Shown here piece after piece: positions 49,606 to 62,111 of a stretch of DNA of 64,000 nt. The stretch is taken from positions 14,495,791 through 14,559,790 of the forward strand of contig CM041294.1 in the NCBI GenBank assembly GCA_023052935.1. Direction: 5' to 3'. This DNA is from Piezodorus guildinii. Lineage: Eukaryota; Arthropoda; Insecta; Hemiptera; Pentatomidae. The notes under the pieces were generated by a model that worked only from the letters and a program-made list of their open reading frames with translations, made no database searches and was not told the origin of the DNA. Made by a program: the position numbers and the translations under genes. Within the stretch, counting starts at the first letter, position 1. Every line of letters begins with the position of its first letter.

Positions 49606-52110
49606 ATACTTATTTTTAAAAAATATATTCTTTTAAGAAAAATCAATCAACACAAATAACACTTCATTATTATTTAATTTACTCTCAGGGTATGGTATGG
49701 GTTCTTGACAATCAGGCACATAATCTTTTATATAACTTTTTTAATCATAATAATAACTTACAAAAATAACACAAACAATATGCAGGCTAACCAAGATCCA
49801 TCATATTCAGCAGCATCTTCTCCCCTATCAGCTCATAACTCAAACTCCTCTCACAAGTCCCCTCTTGAAACTCTCCAAGTTCCCAGTGAAAACTGACTGA
49901 CTCTCCAGGTATCTCTTCAGGTACCTTTTTTACCCTATTCTACCTGCCAGGGACCTTTTTTCTTAGCATCCAAAATGGATGCTATGTTTGTAAACATACA
50001 ATCAAATTGGAGCTGATATTTAAATTTTACTTCTTATCTTATTGTTAGCCTGCCTAACACAATAATAAATAATTATAAAAAATGGGTATATTACATTTCT
50101 CCCCAATCCTAGGTAAAAAAAAAAAATATTTTGGTAGGAAATATTTTTTTTTTTTTTTTTTTTAAATATAACTATTTTAAAATATACACATCATTTCTTT
50201 CAATAAACCTTCTTTGTTACAAATATTTTCAATACTTTATAAATTAAGTTTATATACCACATTTTACATTGAAGGATAAATTTAAAAACTAACTAGGGAC
50301 ATTATATACTATAACTATATACACATAAAAATTACACAAGTACTATATACAATTAAGAACATATAACAAATTAAATCTTCAAAATAAACTATGTACTTAA
50401 ACTTTACTAACAAACAGGTCTAGTGCATATAGAAAAAGTAATTTTAGAAAGGAAATATCAACAAATAAACAGGGTAACAAATTTGAAAAATATAATTTTT
50501 GCCAAGACACCAATAAGACAATTGAAAATAATTGTTAGCTAATGTTGTTGCGAACTAATGTAAATTTAAATATGAAAAAACAAGCAAAAGATTTCCAACA
50601 CTTGAGTAATTCGAATACTTGCATTTTTTACAAATTATTTATAAATAATTCCAGTATGGTTCAATCTGAACATTGTTCAGACTGCCCATTTTTTAGCTCA
50701 TCTAACGGAGGGAGCGCTAATCATCCCTTTTTATCCCCTGGAAAAGGATAAAGACTGCCGTGTCCAAAAATAATATGGTGTCCGATTTTTCTTAACATGA
50801 TCCAAAACCATATAACCATTATAAAATTCATATGTTAAAATTTTGGTAATGATATGCTCGTTTAGCACATCTCTGTTTTGATTAAATAAATTTACATTTG
50901 GTAACAAATAATTATTGAAGATTGAGAAACCAATTTTTGGATTATTTAAAATTGTTAACCTATAAAATACCTCCTGTGGTTTATTTTGGGGACTTAAGGC
51001 ACTTATTAAAGTTCTGAATGCTAAGCACTTGCTGTCACTGGGTTTCACATCACAAATTTCATCTTCTTTGATGTTTACACTTTCCTTCACATCAATAGAA
51101 CTAGTTATAACAGCCTTATCCTGCATCTCTTCAGTACCATTTGAATGTGTAGTGTTCGATAGAGCTTCTTCTTTACAAATAGGAGTTACTATTTCTGTTG
51201 TAAACTTTTCACTCTCTTGGTCTGTAGTGTTTGATAGAGCTTCTTCTTTACAAATAGGAGTTACTGTTTCTGTTGTAAACTCTTCATTCTCTTGGTCTGT
51301 AGGCTCTTGATTATTATTTTCTTTACCTTCAGTGGGGTTTCTTTTCTGGGAATCAATTTTCATATCTGTTGTAACACTTGTAAAGTTTTCTAATACTTCT
51401 GTTCCAAATTTATCTATCTTTTGTTCCAATTTTTCCATCATCATCATCATTTGCTTGAACAAATCTACCTTATCTAAATAACTATTTGTTCCTTGGTCCT
51501 CCATATTGTTAGCTCACAAATAACACTTAAAAAAAAACTTAGTAAACTATAAATTGTGCACTGATTGCCGTGGTCTTAATATTTAACAAATTAAGCCCCA
51601 CGTTGGGCGCCAAATTATATAATATACTTATTTTTAAAAAATATATTCTTTTAAGAAAAATCAATCAACACAAATAACACTTCATTATTATTTAATTTAC
51701 TCTCAGGGTATGGTATGGGTTCTTGACAATCAGGCACATAATCTTTTATATAACTTTTTTAATCATAATAATAACTTACAAAAATAACACAAACAATATG
51801 CAGGCTAACCAAGATCCATCATATTCAGCAGCATCTTCTCCCCTATCAGCTCATAACTCAAACTCCTCTCACAAGTCCCCTCTTGAAACTCTCCAAGTTC
51901 CCAGTGAAAACTGACTGACTCTCCAGGTATCTCTTCAGGTACCTTTTTTACCCTATTCTACCTGCCAGGGACCTTTTTTCTTAGCATCCAAAATGGATGC
52001 TATGTTTGTAAACATACAATCAAATTGGAGCTGATATTTAAATTTTACTTCTTATCTTATTGTTAGCCTGCCTAACACAATAATAAATAATTATAAAAAA
52101 TGGGTATATT

Positions 52111-52113
<3 letters not shown>
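49600..52113 (-). mobile_element. Small LTR retroelement, copy 2, young and complete
   Basis: Two 496-bp LTRs (49600-50095, 51618-52113) look identical along the stretches compared. The target duplication ATAT lies within a (TA)n array. On the - strand the primer-binding site TGGCGCCCAACGTGGGGC (51613-51596) is the complement of the 3' end of insect tRNA-Lys(CUU). The polypurine tract ATTGGGGAGAAA precedes the 3' LTR (50107-50096). One 257-codon ORF, no pol genes. It must be moved by another element's enzymes. Confidence 0.94.
50731..51504 (-). CDS. Sole ORF of small LTR element, copy 2 (unknown protein)
   Basis: 257 residues, intact, same start ([20 protein letters not shown]) and same end ([11 protein letters not shown]) as copy 1. 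The middle contains a tandem duplication of about 25 residues (PICKEEALSNTT occurs twice) that is absent from copy 1, yet total length is equal. The conserved C-terminal block includes [12 protein letters not shown] and [18 protein letters not shown]. No known domain is recognised. Confidence 0.75.
   Translation of the reverse strand: MEDQGTNSYLDKVDLFKQMMMMMEKLEQKIDKFGTEVLENFTSVTTDMKIDSQKRNPTEGKENNNQEPTDQENEEFTTETVTPICKEEALSNTTDQESEKFTTEIVTPICKEEALSNTTHSNGTEEMQDKAVITSSIDVKESVNIKEDEICDVKPSDSKCLAFRTLISALSPQNKPQEVFYRLTILNNPKIGFSIFNNYLLPNVNLFNQNRDVLNEHIITKILTYEFYNGYMVLDHVKKNRTPYYFWTRQSLSFSRG

Positions 52114-52174
<61 letters not shown>
52114..52174. repeat. (TA)n microsatellite, right of LTR element
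   Basis: Continuation of the TA array at 49538-49599. From 52175 to 52430 follows an unclassified GC-richer segment (GGAGACCTGACGGGGCACTA, TACCTCCGGATAATGAACG), probably a repeat fragment. Confidence 0.85.
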
Positions 52175-52177
<3 letters not shown>

Positions 52178-52689
52178 CTTCATTTTCATTTAGTGCCATG
52201 ATTCACCTGAAGCAGTCCCCATTCGGAGACCTGACGGGGCACTAGTTTACCTCCGGATAATGAACGTTTTACCTCAGAGGAATCCATGACTGTTAGTGTT
52301 ATTTTTGTAAGTTGGTATTTGCTGATCCGACTGGTAGGTGTCCGAAAGGTAGGCCGAGGCATCGATGGGAGGATTGCATTAAGGCTGATCTCTGATGAAT
52401 TGTAATTAATGGTATTGACCTCTACTACACTTTTTTTTTATGATCAAAGAATCCATATTTTTAATCCTACATATTCATCATTTACAAAGTCTTCAAAGAG
52501 TATTAGAATAATTATCTTTAAAATAAAATAAAAAAGTAATCGAATTCCTTAATTACTCACCGTTATTAACATTGAAATTTTAAATGATTTATTTAATTCA
52601 TTACCACTTTTGCTGCCAAGTTTAGTATATCTATTCCTAGTTTTAGATATTGACATCCTTTAACTCAATAGTATATTAAAATATTTCTA

Positions 52690-52939
52690 GAAGGAATTAG
52701 TAGCCCAGGTGGCAGTCAGTGAATGAAACAATTAAGTAGTTTCAATGATTTATTTTCTGCCAACTTTTCGACCCCCATTGTGGTTCATCATCAGGTAGGT
52801 GAATGGAAACTCAGTTTCCATTCACCTATAATATGCCCTGATGATGAAGAACAAGGGGGTTTGAAACGTTGGCAGAAAATAAATGCTTGAAACTACTTAA
52901 TTGTTTCCTTCACTGACCGCCATCCAGACTAATTCCTTC
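52690..52939. repeat. Palindromic foldback repeat with GAAA core
   Basis: The arms pair from GAAGGAATTAGT (left) to ACTAATTCCTTC (right). The centre is GGAAACTCAGTTTCC. Each arm has CTGATGATGAA...(C/T)GAAA.GTTGGCAGAAAAT. A single-arm relative starts at 53101 (CTGATGATGACCCATAATGG). Confidence 0.85.
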
Positions 52940-53707
52940 AAGTAATTCTAAATGGTCAACTAATTATATCCACTATATTAAATATTGTTTAATATTATTG
53001 TAATTTTTAATAAATCGTATATAACCCCCCTTTTTCTGTATTCTCTTTAATTGTTCTATCACACTTATATGTTACTATACACTCATTGTATTTCTTAGCC
53101 CTGATGATGACCCATAATGGGGTTCAAAATGTTGGCAAACAATAGAGTTAAAACTATTTAATTGTTTCATTTACTGATCTCCACCCGGTCTTTCATTTCA
53201 TTCATTCCTGCTATTCTTTGTTTTATTTTATAATGTTAATTTTACAATATTTACATAAAATATTGTGTTATATATTCTTATGGTATTTTTCATTGTTCTT
53301 CTATGCAATACTTTGTTCATTTTGTTATTGTACTTATTTGTAAAAAGTTATTGTGCCCCAAATAATAGTAAATTAAAAATACTTTTTTTCTATCAATGAA
53401 ATTTGTTTTAAATATAGACAATTTTAATATGAATAAAACTTTCATAATATTAAAGAACATTTAATTATACATGAATATAAAAGCTTTATTCAAAGAGCTA
53501 TTTTAAAGAAAATTGTAAAAAGGTGTAAAGAGCACTATAAACTGGCACTTGCAGTTATAGATTTTGAAGAAAAGGATGCTACAGCATCTATGTTATGTAT
53601 TTATCTTACTGAGATAAAATTTTAATAGTTAATGGCTGATGATAGGACCAGTTATTCTTCAGAACTCATCTTTAGCTAAATTTATGAAAAAACAAAACAA
53701 ACAAAAA

Positions 53708-54590
53708 TCTAGTGCGCTCAACACACGACTTTCACTTACCTCTGTTGTTAATATTAATTGAAGAATTTTTAAATATGTGTAAAGATAAAAATAAATTGTT
53801 AAAGAATTAATTAAACTGAATTTTAATAGAAATACTCGTATGTGTTTTATTAAATAATGTAATATATTTTTATCTACAAAAACCAGTTAGTTTTATCGTC
53901 TTTTCATCACTCTCCATTACCTTGACATTTCCGTGTATTAGATAATATTTTTTCTAAAATCTTTAGCTATCCAATGGTCATCTATAGTACTATTCTTGTA
54001 TTCCAAAACCCAAAAATTGCATTAAAAAATATGTTTGCACTTTTCTCCTTTAGTTGTTCATCAAATTCACCCAACTTTTTTAGCCGTTATTTATCTATGC
54101 TAATAATTTCATGTACCTAATTTTTTGAAATAAAGAAAATTAAATTTACTTTAGAGGAAGAAATTTTAAAATATCTGTATTTAAGCCATGTCAGACTATT
54201 TCAATCAGAATGAAACTAACATGATATTAAAGCCCATTAAATTTTACATCGATATATAGAGTTTAATCAAAATCGTCAGAGCCGGTTTTGAGGAAATCAT
54301 AAAAAGGTACAAAATGCATGGTATAAAGTGGTTCTTCTAGTTAGCTGATTACGATGAAAAAGTTGCTGTAACATCTCAGGCATATAGTTGTCTTAAATAT
54401 GAAATTCAGTTTCATAGGACTTTTTGTTTTCACCCGGGAGTTACCACACACACAGACCTTTTATCGGGACTTGTTTATTTAGACTCAGGGACTCTAAAAC
54501 GTGTATTTCAGTTTAAAACTGGAATTAGAAAATTTTCATGATCGCAATACTTTCCCTTACTATATATTTCATAAATAGTTAAGTGAAAGT
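53708..54590 (+). repeat. Helentron-like repeat R3, copy e (full length)
   Basis: Begins TCTAGTGCGCTCAACACACG and ends TTAAGTGAAAGT, with the same subterminal inverted pair. Non-coding, about 880 bp. Confidence 0.72.
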
Positions 54591-54829
54591 AATAATTTGT
54601 TGAAAAGTTTTGAATATTTTGACTAGTGTTCTGAAAGTGATTTAATCACTTTCTCTTAAAGTCACTAGAATTCCATATCTCTGTCACTGATTGCATTTTT
54701 AATTAACTCGTAATGGCTCTTTTTTTTCCTTCCAATGAAGCAAAACAAACAAGTTATGTATTATTTAATTTACCATATAGGCCCTATTCCTAATGATGTA
54801 AATTTCTGGGAATCCACACAGCGATTCTC

Positions 54830-55030
54830 GATGATATGTTAATGGGTCATCAGTCCAAACACCTATTTTTGTGAGTGGCCAACATTTGGCTGATGGGCTT
54901 CAATACCAAGAGAGAGGCTTCTGAGTGGAATCCCCATCTGCTTGAAAAGATCCTCCCGGGATTCCATCTCAAACCTATTGCGTGGTAGACTAGTGTGTTA
55001 GCCACAAATCCACTGGCCCCCTCCTCCTTC
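54830..55030 (-). mobile_element. Possible second tRNA-derived SINE
   Basis: On the - strand it starts GGGGGCCAGTGGATTTGTGG, with a possible A box (TGGCTAACACACTAG) and B-box-like GGTTTGAGATGGAATCC. It is followed by about 120 bp of non-tRNA sequence. No target duplication was identified, and only one copy is present, so the call is tentative. Confidence 0.4.
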
Positions 55031-55039
55031 CCCTTCCCC

Positions 55040-56923
55040 CCTCCCCCAATAATGAAAATAGTCACTACATAAATTTAAAACATAGCAGGCATAAAGAAAA
55101 ATAAATAGAATCATTTATTTAAATCACTCTTAAGATGATTTTTTTTTATAAAGGTTGGGTATAAGAATATGCATTGTAATATTTTAAATATTTATTTATT
55201 TAAAAAAGTCAATAAATGCAAGTTAATTAAATATATGTATATAATTATACATATACACAGAGCAACACTTAATTATTTAAGTACTTAACTTGATTTACCA
55301 ATATGTAATGCCATTTATGGTTAAAAAATGTTTTAACCCCAATCATTTTTTTTTTTTTTATATTAGCACATTAGACAATTAATAACTGATTAAATCCATT
55401 TTCTTTAGTTACTGACATAGAATCTGAAACCTAATCTAAACTAGAGTAAATATCTAAAAAAAAAAAAAAATATAATAATAAAATAAAATATAACTAGTGT
55501 AAGAACAGCAACACTGATGGATAGTGCGCACACTTAACTATAATGGAAAACATTAACATATTGTCTAACTTACATTTGACCATACAGATTCAGCTTAAAA
55601 TTCTTATTATATTAAAAAAAAAACATGTATATATGAATAATATTTAATAAAAAAGTATTAAAAAATACATATGTATATATCAAATTACAAGTGTAAAAAT
55701 ACATAGGTACAAATCCATGATGTCATATTCATAAATCTTGAGCGATTAAATAAAAAATACTTCTCTCATTAAAACAATTGTTCAAAAATAACAATACATC
55801 ATTAGATTTCCTGATTGGCCCTTCCAATAAACTTATGTTTTTGTGCTGAAATCAGGGCAGTGTGAAAATGTTGAGTTGATGTCTAAAAACATATGGTTCT
55901 AAATAAATGCTTTTGTACTTTCGTTATAGTTTTCACTTAAATTATTAAAAGATGCTATATTTCACTCAAGTTTTTACACCTGAAACAAATTAATAAATTA
56001 AACTTGAGGATAAATATACTCAAGACTAATATATTCTTACTAATTATTACAACTAAAGATTAATATTTTCTAGTAATAAAAAGTTAGATGTTAACAAACC
56101 TAACCATTCTGGAATCCATATGTATAAATGTATTCATATTCTTATAAATTAAACATACAAAAAAAAAAAAAGGATTTATTGAAAGGAAAATATTAGCATA
56201 CGTTCCATTTAAACTGTGTCTTATGTTTAATTGAATTATAATTAGTAACTAATTAATGCAATAACTAAGGATTATGAGGTAAAAAAATCTCTCTTATTTT
56301 AACAAGCTGTAAAAATATATATCTTGCAAAACCTATTAGATGGTTGACTTCTAATGTCTTCAAGATTCTGTATATACATTATCAACAGAATAAAGCTATG
56401 TTAATAGTTAGTGCAAAAGATTCAATACAAAATTAACATATATGTCATTTTATGTTCTCTTGATTTTGATATATCCTATTTCAATATGAACGCCACTTTA
56501 AATGCTCTGTTGGTATGACTGAACATGTAGGTCCTGGACTACTCCTCTGAGACCACACCATAATTCCCAACAATAGTTCTATAGGATAGTGTCATCACTC
56601 CTTAATTTTATGTTAGTCACCACCGTAGGCTTGCAGTTGGGACTGGGATTCCAATTTACAACCTTTGGTTAAATGCTTATCACCAGTCTCCATTTATCCC
56701 ATACCAACAGTTTAAATATTTTCAAAAATCATCTACCAACAGAAGAGGTCAGGCGGTAAAGAGATGGGTGAAAGGGACATAGGAGAAACTCCAGGAGGTA
56801 GATTGTCAAGACAAAAATAAATCGTGGTTTTAAGCAATGACATATGACCTAGTCGTGTTGTAATATATACCTAACAAGAGAATCCAATAATTGAATAATC
56901 AGCAATAATCAATAATTTTGGTA
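55040..56923. other. AT-rich spacer, no gene recognised
   Basis: Long AT-rich stretch with homopolymer runs. A slightly GC-richer segment at 56510-56720 carries no open frame of note. Nothing else could be supported. Confidence 0.4.
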
Positions 56924-58612
56924 TTGGGTTGTCAGGAAAATAATGTAGTATTTTAGTTTAAAAAGAAAGATTTACAGCTGTTATATTTAATAAAAATCAG
57001 GTGGGAGCAACACACGACATTCACTTACCTCCATTTTTAAAATAAATTAAAGAATTTTCAAATACAGTTAGATATAAAAATGAGTGAAATCATGAAAGAA
57101 TTAATTAAATGGAATTTCTATAAAAAACATGTGTTTTATTAAAAAATCGATTACCTTATTATCTAAAATAATCACTTGTATCAATTGATTGTGTATGAGA
57201 TAATATTTTTTCTAAAATCTCAAGCTTTCCAACGGTATATCATACATGTATATTACTGCTCTTATGTTCAAAAACAAAAAATTGCATACAAAATATATTT
57301 TTTCTGTTTTCTCCTTTAGTTGGGTATCGAATTTATTCAATTTATATATTTACCTGTTTTTCATCAGCGTTAACAAGATAATCTAGTTATTATTATTGAA
57401 TCTACAAAATTAAAGGTACTTTAGGGGAATAAAATTTAAAATATCGGCATTTAAGCCCTGTCAGACCATTTTTATCCAAATAAAACCTACATGATATTAA
57501 AGCCCATTAAATTATACATCGATATAGAGAGTTTAATCAAAATCGTCGGAACCGTTTTCGAGAAAATCGAAAAAAGGTGCAAAATGCATGGTATAAAGTG
57601 CCTCTTCTGATAAGCTCATTTTGATGAAAAAAGTTTTGTCACGTTTCGGGTGTATAGTTGTCTTAAATATGAAATTTCAGTTTCATAGGACTTACCGTTT
57701 CCGCCCGGGAGTTACCACACACACACACACAGACCTTTTTGCGGGACTTGGTTATTTGGACTCAGGGGACCCTAAAACGTGTATTTCCGTTGAAAACTGG
57801 AATTCGAAAATTTTCACGATCGCAATACTTCCCCTTACTATATATAGTAAGTGAAAGTAAAAATAGCCTCTATCAATAAATTTCTGCTAATGTGTTGGCA
57901 ACTTTTTCATTGCCTCGGAATAAAATTTACCATCTTTAGATGATAAACTCCAAAAACGCTTTTTCTAATTTCCAAATAAAGCCCCCTAAACAATAATTAT
58001 CATCATGAAGTGACTTAACTATAAAACTTCTCTCAAATAATTATCATCTTTTTTTTTTAATGAGTTGTGGACTAAGGAATACGTTGTACTACTTATCCTT
58101 TGTAGAGTCACTGTCCAGAAGGATTGTAAATACCTACTTCCCATCACAAATAACAATCCCGAACAGAAAAGGGTCATATTTAGTACGGAAAAGAAGTGTG
58201 GCATAAACTTCATAACACCGGTTTTTTTTAACATTAAATTTGAGGTTATCATCAAAGGTGGAATTTGCAAATGTTAAGTTCTCAAACAGTAGTTCTGCGG
58301 ATTTGTTCTAAAAAAGCCCGGCAGATCATCGTTATCAAAAGAAGAAGTCCTTCCACGATCATCTTTGTCATAAAGGTCTCAACCACAGTAGAAAAGTTTC
58401 TGGCCATCTGGGAAACATTCTGGCTGAGCTTGAGCTCATGAAACAAAATAATAGAAATATCACACATGAACATCTTAGTAAAGACTGAATCATTTCTATA
58501 CGGTAAAATGCTACAAAAATAAAATACCACTGTTATACAGAGTGGTATTTTAAAGGAAACTCATAAACTTCATTTCCTTTTTTTTAAAAGCATTATTTTC
58601 TGGACAACCCAA
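56924..58612 (-). mobile_element. Second mariner lineage, decayed, with nested R3 repeat
   Basis: Left terminus TTGGGTTGTCAGGAAAATAA and right terminus (complement TTGGGTTGTCCAGAAAATAA) are flanked by TA (56922-56923, 58613-58614). On the - strand at 58530-58290 the N-terminal transposase is visible in two frames: LFHELKLSQNVSQMARNF, then RGRTSSFDNDDL. About 870 bp of R3 repeat is nested at 56997-57862; without it the element is about 820 bp, so most of the transposase is deleted. It differs from the five-copy mariner family. Confidence 0.8.
56997..57862 (+). repeat. Helentron-like repeat R3, copy f (nested in mariner)
   Basis: Begins TCAGGTGGGAGCAACACACG and ends GTAAGTGAAAGTAAAA, with the CCTAAAACGTGTATTTCCGT signature and a short (CA)n at about 57716-57731. 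It lies inside the second mariner, so it inserted later. Confidence 0.75.
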
Positions 58613-59524
58613 TATAATTCATCCTTTAAAGAAGGATCATATAGAAGAAAATATTAGAACAAGCAAAATTATTCTATGAAAGTGTTCCGAATGAGTAAAG
58701 CTTCTTAAAATAAAATTTATCATAGAAATTAAGGAACTGGAAAGAACCAGAATAAAAATTTATCAGTCGCTCTAAAAACATAAATTTTAAATGAGTTATA
58801 ACTCATAAAGATTTTTATTATACAAGATTAATAAGAAGAAAATAAATCATTTTATTACAAGAGCAAGATTTACAGAGCAATATGAAATATGTTACAAATA
58901 AAGAGTACCATTATATCTATTACAAGGACAATAAAAGTGAGTCTATTTTACAAAGCGAGAGGAAATCGAGCTCATCAATCAAACTTGTCAGCCTTGGCAA
59001 GGAAAAAACGGAAGCTGCTTATTAATAATAAATTAATAGGGGATAATTTTAATTTTACTTTGGTTGATCAAATTTTGAAAGAATTGACAAGAACTGTTCC
59101 CTCATAACTATCCCGCCTGCTGTGCATGCTCAGTACCCTTTCCATACATGAGCAGTACAGATTTAGGATGGAAAAACGGTACTGCTAGAGTTGAAAGGGA
59201 ACTGCAGATGTCTGGGAACTGACCTTTGAAAAGTTTTTAGCACCAAATCACAGCTGTAAAATTAAATAACAGCTGTAAAAGAGAGGATGCTCATTAGATA
59301 TAAGATATTCTCTTCAATATGGAGGGTTCTGTTAATATACTAAAACCAAATGAATTAAAAAAACAAAATTTTTAAAAGATAAAGAATTAATTAGCTTTTT
59401 ATGACAGGTTTTTTTTTTTTCAAAGAGTTGAGATTTAGGATGGATAAATTAGTTATGGAAAAAAATTGTACATCAAAGGAAGTAATGAGTAATTGTAGTA
59501 TGGTATGCTAATGCTGCCCAAATA

Positions 59525-60475
59525 TTGGGTTGTGTCACATGAAATGTCCGTTTTCAAGGTAAAGGATTTTTATTAAAAATACGATATGAAGAGACAAGAT
59601 AATTTTATTCGAAGTATTTACCTTCTTTTTCTACACATTTTTCCCAACGTGAAACCAACTTTTTTATCCCCGAACTGAAAAACTCTGAGCTTTGAAGTGA
59701 AACAAAATCTGAAAACGCACTTTTCACTTGATCATCATTTTCAAAAAGTTTTCCTTTGAAGAAGTTGTCTAAATTCCTGAACAGATGGTAATCTGTTGGA
59801 GACAAGTCGGGAGAATATGGTGGGTGCAGAAGAACTTCGTAGCCCAGTTCTTCCAATTTTTGCATGGTATGTTATGAAACATGGGGTCTTGCTGCCGCTC
59901 AGTGAGATCATGAGGTACCCATGTATCGAACTTTTTTACTTTCCCAATACACTTTAAATGTCTGGAAACGGTAGATGCACTTGCATTTAGTTATGCTGAG
60001 AGTCCTTTAACTGTTTGGTAGGGGTTTCCTTCTACTGTATGTTTGAGGACATCATTGTCTATTACGGATGGAAATCTTCCTCGGGGCAAGTTTTCCAAGT
60101 CGGTATCCCCAGCTGAAAACTTAGCAAACCAACGGCGAATGGTCCGTTTATTAACACTCCCTTCCCCAAACGCCTTGCAAATATTTCTAGCGGCCTCAGC
60201 TGCTGAATGGCCGAGTTTAAACTCGTACAAAAATATTACTCGAAAATTGCCTGTTTCCATGTTCATATTTGGAGGTATACTAAAAAGTGGGTAATTGATT
60301 GGGAAGCTAATGTTTATAATATAAAGGTAGAGGATTAGTAACTATTTACTTTAAATATGTAAACATTCAGAAGAAATCAACAGAGACCTGCAAAATCCTT
60401 TCAGAAACTATATATTTCAGAAACCTATGTATTTCAGAAACTATAAAAACGGACATTTCATATGAAACAACCCAA
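59525..60475 (-). mobile_element. Internally deleted mariner element, copy 5
   Basis: TA-flanked with both inverted termini (TTGGGTTGTGTCACATGAAA). The - strand has a nearly intact N-terminal part (60266-59991; [40 protein letters not shown]) and C-terminal part (59865-59605). The first two catalytic Asp are missing. A short tandem duplication of TTTCAGAAACTAT lies near 60400-60440. Confidence 0.93.
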
Positions 60476-62111
60476 TACATCAAGTCGCTAGTTACACATT
60501 ATACTTATTATCCACACTGGGCATATTTTGTATATTAACTTGTTCTATCCATATTTATTCCTCTTACAGTTTTTTTTTTTTTTTTTTTTTTCAATTTATT
60601 TTGGCTTTCTTTGACCATATTTACAATTTAATTATTTTGGTCCGCACAAAACAAAATCAAAATCCTAAGCTCGATATAAATATATTTTATCTTTAATTTA
60701 AAACTCAGAATTATAAAAATTTAAGAAACTGATAAATATTTTTTTTTTTTTTATTAAAACTCAATAACAGTAGGTTCTTTACTTAGATGAAAAAACATGA
60801 CAGTTTATATGGTAAGATCGTTTGATACAGCTTGGTTTCAGAAAATTGTTTGACAAAAATATTGATTATCGTTGTTCATGCCAACAATAAATAGAATATT
60901 TTTCAAAACATAAACAATAAAAACAGAATAGGAATTATGAACAGGAAAATATTTAACTTAAACAAGAAAAAAGACCAAGAATATTTATGTTCAACTGTTG
61001 CAGCCCTCTTTGTATAATAAACATAAATAACGGATTACACAGGCAGTTATATTAAACCTTGTCTTCCAATTATGTTTGTTACGGTGCTACAAGCAGGAAC
61101 ATCGCTCAATGCAAATACGGTAGGCTTATTAATGTAATTTTATATTTATATTACTAATAAATACTAGTCTTAAGACCAATTTATCACAAATATAAAAATT
61201 AAAGAGCAGTATATAAAAAAAAAATACATATTGATTACAATTTTTCAAGTAGATAGCAAGGTTATAATTTCATAACAAACAAATAATTAAATGCAATAGT
61301 AAACAAAAATTAAAACAAAATGTTAATAATTTATACTCTATCATTTTATTCAGTAAATAAATATAAGAGATATGTTTTAAATAATACATTGCTGCCGTAT
61401 GATAAAATAGTCTTTTAAAACAAATAAGAAATAAAAAACTGATAGGTCAGCAATGTGATTATTCAATACAGTATTTCTATTAAACATGTAATATACATTA
61501 TAAAGGCATATAAATAAACTAAAAGAAGTTTAAATGATGTTCAATAAAGAAATTTCAAAATTATTGACTCAATTGTTCGCTGTTAAATGAAAAACTGCTA
61601 TATAAGAACAATAATAATCCAAGAACTATATGAGCCTTTAAAGGTGGCGATGAAGAATCCATCAGCCAAATATTTAAGTTTTCTTTAACAACTATCACAT
61701 ATATAAATAAACTGAAACTTTTAGGAAAAACTAAAGTTGTGAAGTGTACTGAAACTAAATGTTGTGAACATAAATAAAGATTTTTTCAGGAAATAATTTT
61801 GAGATCTATAATCGTGATTTAACATTAAACATTAAAGCAACATAATTAAACAAAGTAAAAATCATGGGACTAATAAACAATAAAATTGCAAACTAACTGA
61901 TAGAAGTTACAAATATTGAATCATTGGTAAAGAATAAGAATAGGTAGGGAGGTATATCTCTTATGAAACAAAAACTGCTAACCTTTAAGAAATCATTTTC
62001 TCTCCTAGAAACATAAAGGCTAGAAATAAATTAACTTAATCATGAGAAAAATCTGTACTGTGCTTACAAGAAATGATATTGATGTCCACTACAAATACTG
62101 ATAGAAGGAAG
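60476..62111. other. AT-rich spacer, no gene recognised
   Basis: Long A/T-rich tract with a T run at about 60570-60590. It could include the 3' UTR of the - strand gene at 62112, but no exon or repeat could be supported. Confidence 0.4.

Noticed and set aside
58889..59107. 72-codon + strand frame
   Set aside because: Basic and low in complexity, no family motif, no splice partners; most likely chance or old repeat.
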